From: Sordaria brevicollis
Lineage: Eukaryota; Ascomycota; Sordariomycetes; Sordariales; Sordariaceae
DNA length: 64,000 bases
NCBI GenBank assembly: GCA_033439795.1
Contig: JAUTDP010000006.1
Coordinates: forward strand, 1,550,001 to 1,614,000
Direction: 5' to 3'
Position 1 is the stretch's first letter; each line of letters opens with the position of its first letter. The notes below the pieces were generated by a model. The model searched no databases and had not been told where the DNA came from. It saw only the letters and a list, made by a program, of their open reading frames with translations. Positions 24,661 through 35,620 of the stretch are shown piece after piece. Both the position numbers and the translations under genes were made by a program.

Positions 24661-27600
24661 CGGAAAACGGTTGAGAACAATCCTTCCTCTAGCCTAGTGG
24701 GCCTCTGTTCGACCCTGCGCTAGCATCCCGGACTATCGAATCAGGGGGTGCTTCTGGAAGACTCGCCCACCCTTCTTTTCGACTTCCTTCAACCTCCACT
24801 TCCAAGCTGCCTTGCTATCTCCTGTCTCACATGTGTGGAATAACTGGGAAACGAACACCATCCTGCTCCTCGCTCCCGTCATTTCAGGATCAAAAACCCT
24901 CTATCAGTCTAAGCAAGCGCTGGGCAAGGCATATCTCCTCATGCGACCTTGGAGCTGTCGACGAAGATCCGTTGGCCTTGCGAGTTTGGCGTGTTTCAAA
25001 CTTTCATGATTTCTCAACCGCCGGCCAAGTCCGCATCCCTCGTCCATGGAACTGGAGATCTGATTCTATCCGACAAGCCCGTTCGCCCAGAGTGGATTGC
25101 ATGGACAATGACAGGTTCAGGTCAGGTCACTTCATCACCAATTTCCATACTCCACCGCCTTGGTTTTTAGCTTGTCATATATCGTCAGTCAATGGGCTTG
25201 GGCGTTGCTTTGTCAGTGTCTTGTCATCCCTGAGAACCGTCCATGGACTACTGGTACGCTGCCGTCGTACGGTTCTCGACCAGTACATGTCTACTGTGGT
25301 GTTGCTGCTGTCTGGTGCACTCGTCAATAGTCTGCCATGCCTCGAGAGCTTGACTTGAACGCTGAGAAAAAAAAAATACTGTGCACCTTGATGAACAACA
25401 ACACACAACATCCAGCATCCACGTGCGACCACTTGCACGTATTTGTAAGAAGGGGGTACGTATCGGCACAAAGCTGCCAGAATTCCGTGAGGGTTGTCGA
25501 GCAGTGCAACCGTGATCCGCAAATACGGGCGCTCAGCCCGACGATTCGCCGGTGTGTACCTTCGTACCTGGCATTTTAAACATGCAATGGAACATAGCTG
25601 CTGCTAGCTCATCGCAACGACGACGACATGAGTGGAGTACGTCAATATTGAGAAACCTACCTACCTACATCATTTCAAACATCCACAACCGGACAATGGC
25701 GGGTTCTTGGTTGTTCTATCCGGGATTCTTGTAGGAAAATTCTTCGTAGACATCATCGTCCTGAGGTGAATCATGAAATACCATGATGATCATGGCGAGT
25801 GACCAAACCATACCGTGGACAGTCGCAAAGAAGACATCGTCTGAATAAGACAACAAAGCCACGGAAAAATATGGCAAAAGAGCCTCACTTGCAACTCCGC
25901 CACACGCCTGCAGATGAAAGGTTGAACTAACACCGAATGGGTAGGGCGCGAAGAGAGTCAGTCTCTCACATCTTTTCACAATATTCTTTCCTCTCAAAGC
26001 TAGTGGTGAGACGAAAACGCAGGACTTCAGTCAGCCCAAGCGAAACAATAGTCAAGACAATGTTCCAAGAAGAGCAAAAAATACTAACAACAATTTTGCA
26101 CTCAAATAAAACAAAAGAATTCTTAGCTATGTACCACACTTACACCTACACTCATTCAAAGCTCCAGCACACCGCACTACCCCAAAGCATGAGGTTGCGT
26201 ACATACGTACAATGCACCCCCTTTAACCTTTAACTTTACCAAGTGTCAGACTAGTGAGGTGGCATTGAATCGCTGAGTAGCTTTTAGGACCTGCGGTCCG
26301 AAGCGCGAATTCATCCATTTAGTATCTGTCCATCCCATCATCCATCCATTCTGGGCAACAAAACCTGCATACAGTAGTTTACTGTGCCTGAATTGAATTG
26401 GGGGTTCTGACGACACAACATTGGGGAATCAAACATGAGAGAGGCTACACTACCGATGACTTCATCTCTACTGACTGAGAAACAGATAGAATGAGTAGAA
26501 ACAGACAAGACAGACAGTATCAAGGCATTTCCAGGGTATGTATGGTGATGTACTTGTAGGTGGAACTGCCTGCCTGCTTGGTTGGCTGCTTGGGATGAAA
26601 AAAGGGAGCGAAGTCAGGATCCCAAAGACACCTGCATGGAATATTATTTTATATCGTCAACAAAGCTGGCTCTCTATGTAGTCCCTCTGGTCTGTAGATG
26701 GGCCTTGGAGATGCTCATAGGATGACGAACCCCAGAAGAGGAGGGGAAAAAAAAAGCCCGATTCACTCAAGTATGTCACGATATATGAAGCCTCTTTCTT
26801 CCTCTACTATCCTTCTTTTTTTACCCTCAAAGCAGCTTAATGCCCAGTACGCGCAAGGATTCTTCTACTTTTAGATGTGCATCTGCATGAATCAAACCAT
26901 CTTCTTGATTAAGGTGTCATCTCGCTCAACGGACGTATTTCTGTGTTGACTCGGTCATGTTTGGATGAACATGTAAGTAAAGATAGCATTGCAGCTTGAA
27001 TCCTTTCCTTTCCCGCTTTACTTGTTTTCTCTTTCTTCCCAAAGTTTTCTTATTCTTGAATCTCTTTTTATTCATGCGTACGCCTATCTAGTATGTCTAC
27101 CTGTTGAACGCTGTTTTCGCAATATCTGCTTTATTTTCTGCTATCACTTCCAGTTCATCAGCACTGTTTGGGCTGTCTCGGTGAAGGTAAAAGGGGGTAA
27201 GTGCAATGCCTGGGGTCTGCAAGCCCAACCTCTTTCAGAATCGTCCATGCCCGGTCATCTTCGGTCAAGCAAATCTCAAGTGACCCCGATTGCCTTAGCA
27301 AGCACACGTCCAGCCCCCTTGTTTCCCAACTCCTCAGCTCCTGGCAAGCGCCTGCTCGTCTATCCCAACACCCTGATCATTTCCCATGTTCACGTCGTTA
27401 CCACATCGCGAGTCTCTTTTTCGCCTCCTTCTAATGAGTCAGCCATGAGCAAGCGCTGGCTGCTACCGGCCAAGCGGGACAAGGACCCGCATCGATGGGA
27501 TGGTCGTCGGCTTTCGGAGATGCCTCCATCCAAGACACAGCAGATAAGGGATCGTGACCGGGCCTGAACCTGTGCCCAACAGCTGGGATCCAGAGCCAAC

Positions 27601-27799
27601 CAAAGCTTTCTTTTGATCTCTCCACCCATCCATCCCTGATTTCTTTTAGATCGTCACCTTCGACACTGCCTCTCTCTCTCTCGCTCGCTCGCTCACTGTG
27701 TCGTTCGAAGCTGAGTGGCGTCTCGCTTGGCCGATTCATACAGTCCAGTGCTCTCATCCTTTCTACAGTCGCCCCAACCCCGCCTCCTCCTCGTGTCTC
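24661..27799. other. Distal upstream region of clr-2 and 3' flank of ula1
   Basis: No supported gene. Holds short A runs, CTAC repeats near 25660 and a CT/CTCG microsatellite at 27669-27696. The frame at 24831-25358 begins Met-Cys-Gly-Ile by chance and shows nothing else of an amidotransferase. Confidence 0.55.
27669..27696 (+). repeat. (CT)n/(CTCG)n microsatellite
   Basis: Pyrimidine repeat changing from CT units to TCGC units, about 110 bp beyond the ula1 stop, in its 3' flank. Confidence 0.8.
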
Positions 27800-29795
27800 T
27801 CACACTCGGAAGACCTGGGTTCGGCTCTTGATGCCGTCGAACACACACGTGTTGTCGATGGGGATGTACTGCTTGGTAATGATCTTGATCATCTCCTGAG
27901 CAACCATGCCACCCGTGAGTGCGGAGATGTTGTGCAGCTCGCCGTACTCGGCTCGGGCGACTTCCTCTGCCGCCTTCCCCAGCTTCTCCAAGAAGTCCCC
28001 GTACTCCTCGCTTGATAGATCATCGCCGAGCAAGCTCTTGACGGCTTCGACAATCTGCGTCTTGTCGGCCGATGGGTTGCCACAATGCGCCAGACCCCTC
28101 AGAGCCAGGTAGATGGGGAAGAGGGACATGGGCTGTAACATCATTTCGGCCATCTGGTCATTGGCTACTTCTTGTCCTGTGGCAACATGTTAATATACCA
28201 TTTCCCATACTTCATCACCTTCTCCTCGTTGAGGAGCTCATGAAGCCCGCGGTTGCAGTGGGCAACACGCAGGGGTCCCCATCCATCACCAAGAAGAGGG
28301 AAGATAAACTTACGAAGCACCTGTTGAAGCCGCTCTTTGCTGCCAAGAGGGGCAGTGTCTCCTCCATTCTCCACGTTGATCAGCTTGACAAATGCTGCGT
28401 TCTTGCAGAAGAGGTCGACTTCGGCAGGATCCACCTCTCGTCCCGCCCCCGCAATCGCTTGTGCCGTCTGCAGGACTTCGGCCGCGTCCCTGCGAGCCTT
28501 GGTCTTGTAGATGTTCTGGAGTTGTACGTAGACCTTGGACTGGGCCTTCATGTCGGGAACGTTGCCCGGAAGTGGCAGGCAGCCGTGCTTAGTATAGAAC
28601 TCCTTGACCCCGTCGGCGATGATCCAGAACATTGGCCTCTCCTCAATCTAATAAGCATTGTGTCAGCAGACGTCGTCTTGTCCCAGGACAATCTGCGGGG
28701 AAGGTCGCAACGTACAGTATCCTTGTGTTCGTACTCAAACACCTCCTTCAGTCCTGATGGCAGAGAAAACGGTGCGACTGTTTTTAAAACGGCAGCGGCA
28801 GCCTCGTCGAAGTTCTCCTCGCCACCCTCGGGGTTGTCTGTCCTGGCCGCGTCACGCACTAGTTGCCTGAACTCGGTTTTCTCCTTATAATTTGAGGGGT
28901 ATGCGCCATTGCGAGTCGCCTTCCACTGGTCCAGGTAATGAAGCAATATTACGACGTATGGCAGGTGGCCATGCTCGAAGTTGTCTAAGCCGTCAATATC
29001 CTTGGTCATATCTTTGGCAAACTCGATCAGCTCGGGCCATGGGCTGAGAAGTCGAAGGTCTGTGGTTGCCGTCTCGTCCGGGTGCGTGTCGACTATGGGG
29101 AATGTTCCTGGAAGTCTGACAGTGAAGTACGAATAAAAACCAGTCGAGTGAATCGCTATTAGTGGCGTTTTGTACTGTTTGCTGTATTGTTCTAGCGACT
29201 CGAGCTCGACATGGTTGATAGGATATGTGTACATTATGGCGGTAAATAAGGGTGACTTCTTAAGGAGTGAACCCAGCGAGTCGTCCTGCTTCCGTCAAGT
29301 CAGTCGAGAGCTTCAAGTAGAGCCGGGCCATATCCTCGCGGATCCATTACCTTGGTCTTTGGCGACCAATCTTCCTCTACTTCTGGATTCAGCTCTCCGA
29401 GAAGGTTGGCCAGACATTGTGCCCGGGGCTTTCCAAAGCAGTCGTCGTCCAGGAAGAAGTTGACACCCAAATCGGCCTCGTCCACCAGCGCATTATCGTG
29501 AATGACAAACCGCCCGATGCCTGTGTATGCGCATCAGCATCGGAAAGCTCTACTGAGCCGTACGTGGCGATTTCGAGGCCGGGATTTGGAATGGAACGGT
29601 ACCTGGCAGAATAAGGTTCTTGAGAGTCTCGACGCCCACTGTACCAGCGCCAGAGTTCACGAGCAGGATGTTTGCCGACTCCAGGGCGGCCTGGCCACTC
29701 GCTGCCCATAGGCGCAACTGGCGATCATACTTTCGTTCCTTTTCCGAGGGACCCTGGAGAAGGGGAGGCGTCTGGTCCATTACAATCTCGGTCAT
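27800..29795 (-). CDS. ula1: NEDD8-activating enzyme E1 regulatory subunit (ULA1/APP-BP1)
   Basis: Pairs with Uba3 to activate NEDD8/Rub1 for cullin neddylation. Exons are 29795-29603, 29520-29351, 29285-28716, 28647-28314 and 28176-27800, giving 547 residues (human NAE1 has 534). The N-terminal ThiF-type fold starts with '[20 protein letters not shown]' and continues '[16 protein letters not shown]' across the first splice. The C-terminal end '[26 protein letters not shown]' is a hallmark of the subunit. No catalytic cysteine domain is expected in this half of the E1. The fourth intron (28177-28313, 137 nt) is unusual: its frame is fully open and stops just after the acceptor, but splicing '[15 protein letters not shown]' restores the conserved helix. 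The gene shares an 840 bp divergent promoter region with hei10. Confidence 0.93.
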
Positions 29796-30636
29796 TTTGG
29801 ATTATAATTCTTTTCCAGCTATGGTACCTCTGTGTCGCGACCGCAAGAGGAGCTGTTACGTAGTTGTTGTGAGGTTGCGGAGCGGTGGGGTTTGAGAGCC
29901 TGTGGTGGATCACCAACTTGCTGTCAGCGGTTGGAACAACTGCAGCACCGCCACGGGGAGGGGTCAGTTTGGAGAGCTAAGCTGCAGCTAGGTGTGGCGT
30001 TCGTGGCTGGTGCAGGAACCTTGATGGCTGCCAAGTTGTACGCGTCGATGTCGGCGGGTTTGCCGTCGGGAATCACTTCGCGACAACTTCATGATTATTC
30101 AAAAAGACCAATGTCACGATATCGTAAGATACATCATATGGAAGTGATGTTATCGAGTCCAGAAACAGCAACCAAAAAGCGACCACATCGGATCGATCCG
30201 TCCCCACCATAGGTACTTACACCGAGAGTCTCGCTGCTTCTCCCACAGTCCAAGTCGGCCCATGGGGCAAGTGCAACTGAGAGGTTGGCCGTAATGGCGC
30301 GCGTTTGTCGCCCCGATTCGTTCTTTCTCAAGAAGCTGCGCTTGATGGTTACAATGGAAGGCGCGTCAAATGTCTCGCAAGATTCCGATCTCACGGAAGT
30401 CACGATGCTCGGCCGGTTCATTGGAGGTCCCGTCCGTTATACTGCTCGCCTCTAAAAATGTCATCAGATCCGTTGCTCTTCTCCCGGCTACGTCTTTGTT
30501 GTCTCGCACTCACGCTTTGGGATAGCATCTTATTGATTCAGTTACCATTGAGTCGCGGGAGTTGATCTTGCCAAACTTTCATTCTGTCGTTCCTTCACGC
30601 TATACTGTCTACCAGCACGGCGCCTAACCGGATAAG
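29796..30636. promoter_or_regulatory. Divergent promoter region of ula1 and hei10
   Basis: Head-to-head spacing of 841 bp. No clear TATA box or known operator was recognised, and no gene is supported. Confidence 0.5.
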
Positions 30637-32021
30637 ATGGAGCAAGATCTCACATGCAATGTCAACAAGTGCGGCGCCCAACTGACGGGTCAAGCCCTGG
30701 TCACAGCATGCAGGTCGGTTGTTATCAATTTCCATTATCGGCTTTTACTTCAGCTGACAATCTTACAGTCATGCGATCTGTATGGACTGCGCAAGCCGTC
30801 ACGGCTTCACAAATCAGGGGCCCTATACCTGTCCAGTTTGCCGTCAGCCCCTGAATGAAGCCGAGACGGGTAGACAGCTTCTTCGTCCATCGGAAGAATG
30901 GAAATCCGTCATTCTGTGTGGCTTGAGTCCTACTGTGGTCATGGAGTGCGCAGGAAGGGCCTTGAGCTTCTGGTCGTATCAGATGACCAACCAAATGTCG
31001 GTTGATATACTTTGTTGCTCTCTGATGAGTCGTTTATTGAGCTCTCAGATGCTGACACCGAAAAAAGTCTCCGTCAATCACAGATGAACAGGAATCTGCA
31101 GCTTCACTGCGTGTCCCTAGAGCGTGAGGTCGAGAGCGTCTGGAACCAAGGAAACACTAGGATTTCCACCTTGACGGCGAAGATCAAAGGTATATGAAGG
31201 CTGCCCACATCTCGTACATTCGCAGATGCTGATGACATTGCCAGATATGGAGCTCGAAGAGCAAGGACTCCGTCGCAAATGTGAAGACCTCCGCCGTACA
31301 CTGGCAGAAAAGAGCAAGAAGTTGGAGCAGGCTCAAGAGCTCTATAACAAACTCAAGCAAAAGGTGTTGATGAGCCAGCCAGCTAATGACCCGGTTGATG
31401 TTATGGGCTCGAGGATGGGCCCAGAGGCGAGTCGATATGGCCTCCAAGGACAGAATCCTGCTGGAATCGGGTCGAGGACGAACTACTTCCCCGATGATTC
31501 CAGGTCATCTAGAAGACATTCGGGCTCAGAAAGCGTAGATAATTGGAACAAGCCGATGGGCCCCCAATGTGAGTCTTTACCCTTACTTCGGTACGCTGAG
31601 ATGATATTAAAGTGGTTTTCAGTTCCTATACCCGGGACTCCAGCTAGCCACATGTCGATGGTCGAGCCTGGGACTCGTTTCCCGTCCATGCGAGACCCTC
31701 TCACTAACACTATGTCGGCAATCCCTCGTTCGGGTCGGTTTACTCAGTCTAGCAGAGCGAACAACCATGCAACTGGTAGCAACGTTGGGCGGACATCATC
31801 AACATCACTCGCTTCTGCAGAAAGAAGCAGTCGGCGACATGATGATCTCGTTGTTCCCAGATCAGCTACAATACGCAGAGTAGGAGGTTTGTGCACCTGG
31901 AATATCCGTTCCTTTAACTTTGCTTGATGTATGCTCTAACTGTACAAATTGCTGTTCAGATCCGATACCCAGAACCAACTCCCACTCCTTTGACTCGCTC
32001 CCCAATTTCGTCAATCGGTAA
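30637..32021 (+). CDS. hei10: HEI10/CCNB1IP1-type RING and coiled-coil protein (meiotic crossover factor)
   Basis: A SUMO/ubiquitin E3-like protein that acts on the synaptonemal complex and marks crossover sites; Sordaria and mammals use HEI10 this way. Exons are 30637-30713, 30769-30996, 31068-31189, 31245-31568, 31623-31886 and 31960-32021, giving 358 residues. The N-terminal variant RING has 'TCNVNKCGAQLTGQALVTACSH', where the splice restores the Cys-Ser-His, then 'CMDCASRHG' and 'CPVC'. The conserved 'SEEWKSVILCGLSPTVVMECAGRALSFWSYQ' block follows. A long coiled coil (about 100-190) contains 'RRTLAEKSKKLEQAQELYNKLKQKV'. The tail is Ser/Thr/Arg-rich. Introns 1 and 2 both use a weak GTCGGT donor. 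Intron 2 was chosen because it has a GCTGACA branch and restores the coiled-coil frame. Confidence 0.88.
30997..31067 (+). other. Intron 2 of hei10 with a weak GTCGGT donor
   Basis: 71 nt, GTCGGT donor, GCTGAC branch 14 to 20 nt before the AAAAAAG acceptor. Joins 'SYQMTNQ' to 'LRQSQMNRN' in phase. No other donor/acceptor pair of normal length keeps the frame. Confidence 0.75.
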
Positions 32022-32415
32022 CCCCATAGAAATGGCCAGCTGGTATAGGTTTCTAACATGTGACGTGGATTCGCACATCACCTAATTTCGAATGTATTTC
32101 TACCGAATGTACCATATGGTGTGTAGTTCCGTGTTCAGTCTTGGTCTGAGGAATAGATATGTCGGCAGGTTGACTCGGAAAAGTTAAGAGAGATCCACAC
32201 AAAATACAACCATGTAACAAAACTTTAGTAGAAAAGGAGTTGTTATTATTTATCTTTACAGCGCTTTAAGTTTAACGGTTCCGTGGTTTCGCGAAATGTT
32301 TTATGCAGACGGTCAATTGTGAGGCAAAAGGACGGTTGTATACAATATGGCTATTGGTATTGAATGTGGGTACATAAATGCTCCACAAGACGGTCTAAAC
32401 CAACAACAAATTGAA
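32022..32415. other. Intergenic between hei10 and the tRNA gene
   Basis: AT-rich 3' flank of hei10. No gene is seen. Confidence 0.65.
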
Positions 32416-32500
32416 GGTTGTGTAGTGTAGTGGTTATCACTCTGGATTTTGAAACACTTCAAAACCTTCCAGTAACCCCGGTTCGAACCCGGGCACGACC
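32416..32500 (+). tRNA. tRNA-Gln (anticodon UUG) with a 14-nt intron
   Basis: Acceptor stem GGTTGTG pairs with CACGACC (one G-T pair). The D arm is GTG/CAC around 'AGTGGTTA'. The anticodon stem CTGGA (32442-32446) pairs with TCCAG (32468-32472). The loop holds anticodon TTG at 32449-32451 and A37 at 32452. A 14-nt intron (32453-32466) follows position 37, the standard nuclear tRNA intron site. The T arm is CCCGG-TTCGAAC-CCGGG, and the B box GGTTCGAACCC lies at 32480-32490. The UUG glutamine tRNA is normally a target of Elongator-dependent wobble modification. Confidence 0.93.
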
Positions 32501-32505
32501 TCATC

Positions 32506-32519
32506 TTTTGCAATTTTTT
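32506..32519 (+). terminator. RNA polymerase III T-run terminator
   Basis: T4 at 32506-32509 and T6 at 32514-32519, directly after the tRNA 3' end. Confidence 0.8.
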
Positions 32520-34794
32520 CTTCCTTCATTTTTCACAAAGACGACTTTTTTTCGAAGCGGTATACGTTTCTTTCTTTTTTCCTCGACATCTTTTCTTTTT
32601 TTTGTGGTCTTTTTCTTTTGTTGACGTTCCCTAGTGTTAGGAAGGAGAAACGACGTCAACATGCACAGAAGAACCCTTGTTTCTCAAGCGACAGTCCTTT
32701 GCTCCAAACAACATCATGCAAAGTTGACATCTTCCATCTTCCATCCATCAACAATCAACTGATGCGATTGGTTCATCAACCTTTCTCTTTTGCTTTACCT
32801 TTCAGCTGCCGCTTCGAAACGTTCAATTCGACACCACTTTAGCCTTCCAAGAACGCTTTCCACACGCGAACCTCGAAACAGGGGGCGGCGCAATCACTAA
32901 GCCAAGGGAGTCAACGGCTTAGCCCGCTCAGGGGTGAAACCAGCCTGAGGGTGCCATCTCGTGTTTCACGCGATCGTTCACGACAATTACCTTTGCGTTG
33001 TTTCCCGAATGCCCCGCCTGACGCAATTGATGAAGCCCTCGCGGAGTCGAGAATCTCGAAGGCGCGACGTTGGTTCGGATATGACGGCACTAGAAGAGGG
33101 CAGTGAGCGGTTGCGATAGGACGACCGAAGGCATGGCGATGAAACCCGTTGGCCGCAGGGTCTCCACGGAAGCTGCCGAATTTCTGAATTATAGTAGCAT
33201 ATTCCCAGTCTCGACATCGTCAAAGTTTCGGAGCCTCAATGAACTGTCCAGTCGCATCACGAGCTTGTTCGAGCAATACCTTTTGTTGCGCGCAGATTTG
33301 GGGTCTAGATATTGGAGTTGAGGCTCAGCTGCACCTACCCTTTTCCCCCTGTTCTATACTACAACAAGAATCCAAAACTTCGTCTAGGGAGATCTGAAGC
33401 CAAGACCCCAAGCACACCCCATGTTGCAGGTTATCCGTCGATGGATTCCTTATGCGGCTCAACCAGATCGATATTGGCTTGGCGTGGATAGATCTACTCG
33501 TGACGGACTGAATGTTTGGATGGGTATCACCCATGTGGAGGATGTTGAAAGAGGCTCTATTTCGCAGGTAGAGGAAGACGAGTCTTCAAAAAAACCACGC
33601 GAGAGCATGATTGGACGAACCGGGCAAGCCGATGTCATTAATCGGAGCACCTGTCTTCTGTTAAGTCGATGCCCAAGTTTCAGGGGAACGAGAAGTGTCA
33701 CGTTTGGCATCTGGACGTTGCTACTGGTAATAACCAGGTTAGTCAAAGCCAGTACGAAGCCCAGTTTTTCAAAACTGGACAACTCGATATTCTAAGATTG
33801 GCGGCGTTGCAGGAAGGGAATAGCAAGTCTACGTTCTTTGACGTATTTAACCTTGGACACCGCAACATCATCGGAGTAAGATGTGGGCTTGAGACGGACT
33901 GAACGGTGGGTATAATCCATGGCCTGGACTATACCTATCGTCTAGACAATCCAGGCAAGGTAATTGAAGGAAAGCGATATCATTGAATGGCTTCGGGAAT
34001 AGCATCAGACACACATGCTGCCCAAGCGAATCGGCACTAATCCTCAGCAATTCCGCCGGTGCCCCGACAACGAAGATTTCTCAAACACTACAGGCAAATA
34101 ACAGAGTACCATCAATGATTATTGACACATCACCTCTAGGTACACGTGAGGGAGAACTGCGACATCGACTAGTCAAATAAAAATATCTTGTTAAGGGGCG
34201 GCAGATGGGTTGTCGCAGTTTACCCCGAGGAACCACTTTTGGTACTCTTCTCATCAACGCCTGCAAAGAGAAGAAAAAACCAAAAATAGTTGCCGATTCT
34301 AAAAAGAGTATATCTCAGGCGTTCAAGTTTCGTGCAAAACATCAAGCGCCGAAGCCATAGCGAATCCTGCGCAAGCCCAGACACACGAAACTCGAAACTA
34401 CGGCCCCTTTGCGACCAGGGAGAGAAACATCAGGGGGAAAAGAGGGACGGGCAGCAACGTTGTAAACATCACGAAGACACCCTCACCGATGATGTCGAGG
34501 TCACCAAGAAATTTGGATAAATATCGGGTTTCGCCTCCTCTTCGCTGGACTTTTAGCTCAGCATCATCATCGCCATCATCATTAACAGTTCAGCAGGCAG
34601 GTCCAGCCCTTTTCAGTCACACTTCGGCTTCCATTCTCTTCATTCTTCCTTTCTCATCACACCTTTAGTCCTACTCTCCTGCCGGTTCAGGATCTATCAA
34701 CAACTTTTTTTTTCGTGCTGTGCACCTACCAACTTTTTAACCGTTCCGCGTTATAACGACATAAAGAAAAACCAACACCAAAAATCCAGACACA
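32520..34794. other. Intergenic, no supported gene
   Basis: Pyrimidine-rich after the tRNA and again before the 34795 start, where it probably forms the leader of that gene. The frame 33669-33902 (ATG, 77 codons) has some protein-like composition but no recognised motif and only average third-position GC. Confidence 0.5.
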
Positions 34795-35620
34795 ATGGCA
34801 TCTCTCAAGTCCATCTGCATGAGCCTCTTCGCTCTCACTCCCCTGGTTGCCGGTCATGCCGCTATCATTGCCGCAGTGGGCGACGCCGGTGGTGCCGGCA
34901 TGGCCCTGGGCATCGACCCCAGCACCCCCCGTGATGGATCAAGACGCAACCCGTTCCAGCAGGACACCACTCGGTTCCGTGGCCAGGCGGCCAAAACTGT
35001 CGGCCAGACAATCAAGTCGGGCGTCAACAAGGTCGAAGAGGGCACTCAGGCCATCCTTGACATCACCAAGGATTCGCTGCCGCAGGTGACGGCCGGTGGT
35101 ACGCTGGAAATGACACTGCACCAGATCAACCAGGACGGAGCTGGACCGTTCAATTGCATGATCAACTCGGATGCGAAGGCGACCGAGTGGACCGCGATTA
35201 CGGTCGCGAAGAACGTTCCGGGCCGATTCGGTCTTTCGCGGGTGAGTACATGAGAACCCGCTACTTGCGGGATAAGATCACCGACTAACATCTCCATAAC
35301 AGACTACCCAGACCGACTTCCCTCTGATCGCTTCCATTCCCGCCGGCCAAACATGCACCGGAACCGCCGCTGGTCAGGACAACGTGTGCTTGGTGCGGTG
35401 CCAGAACCCTATCTCCTTCGGTGGTGTCGTGCCTGTCCAGATGGCTGGCGGTGCTGGTGCTGGAACTGGCGGCGGCAACGACGACACTACTCCTCCCGTC
35501 GCCAACTCGACCACTGCTGCCAACAAGGGCAACAAGCGTCCTCTCGCCAGGAGGTACTTTGCCAAGCGTGCCGACCTGGAGAAGGATTCTGTGGAGGATT
35601 TGGAGCAGTGGCAGCACTAG
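34795..35620 (+). CDS. gEgh16/MAS-type secreted protein
   Basis: Belongs to the fungal gEgh16/MAS (CAS1-like) family of small secreted proteins first described in plant-infecting fungi and also present in saprotrophs; biochemical role unknown. Exons are 34795-35241 and 35303-35620, giving 254 residues. The start '[23 protein letters not shown]' is a clear signal peptide with likely cleavage after Gly20. The family block '[24 protein letters not shown]' follows, then '[23 protein letters not shown]'. Paired cysteines occur near '[20 protein letters not shown]'. The C-terminal tail is unusual: after a Gly/Ala/Thr-rich linker it contains Lys-Arg, Arg-Arg and Lys-Arg pairs, possible Kex2 cleavage sites, before an acidic end. 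The intron has a GTGAGT donor and a GACTAAC branch. Confidence 0.85.

Noticed and set aside
24831..25358. Open frame starting Met-Cys-Gly-Ile, like a glutamine amidotransferase or asparagine synthetase
   Set aside because: Nothing after the first four residues fits the family, and overlapping frames are equally open.
33669..33902. 77-codon frame between the tRNA and the gEgh16-type gene
   Set aside because: Average third-position GC and frames open on both strands; cannot be told from chance.
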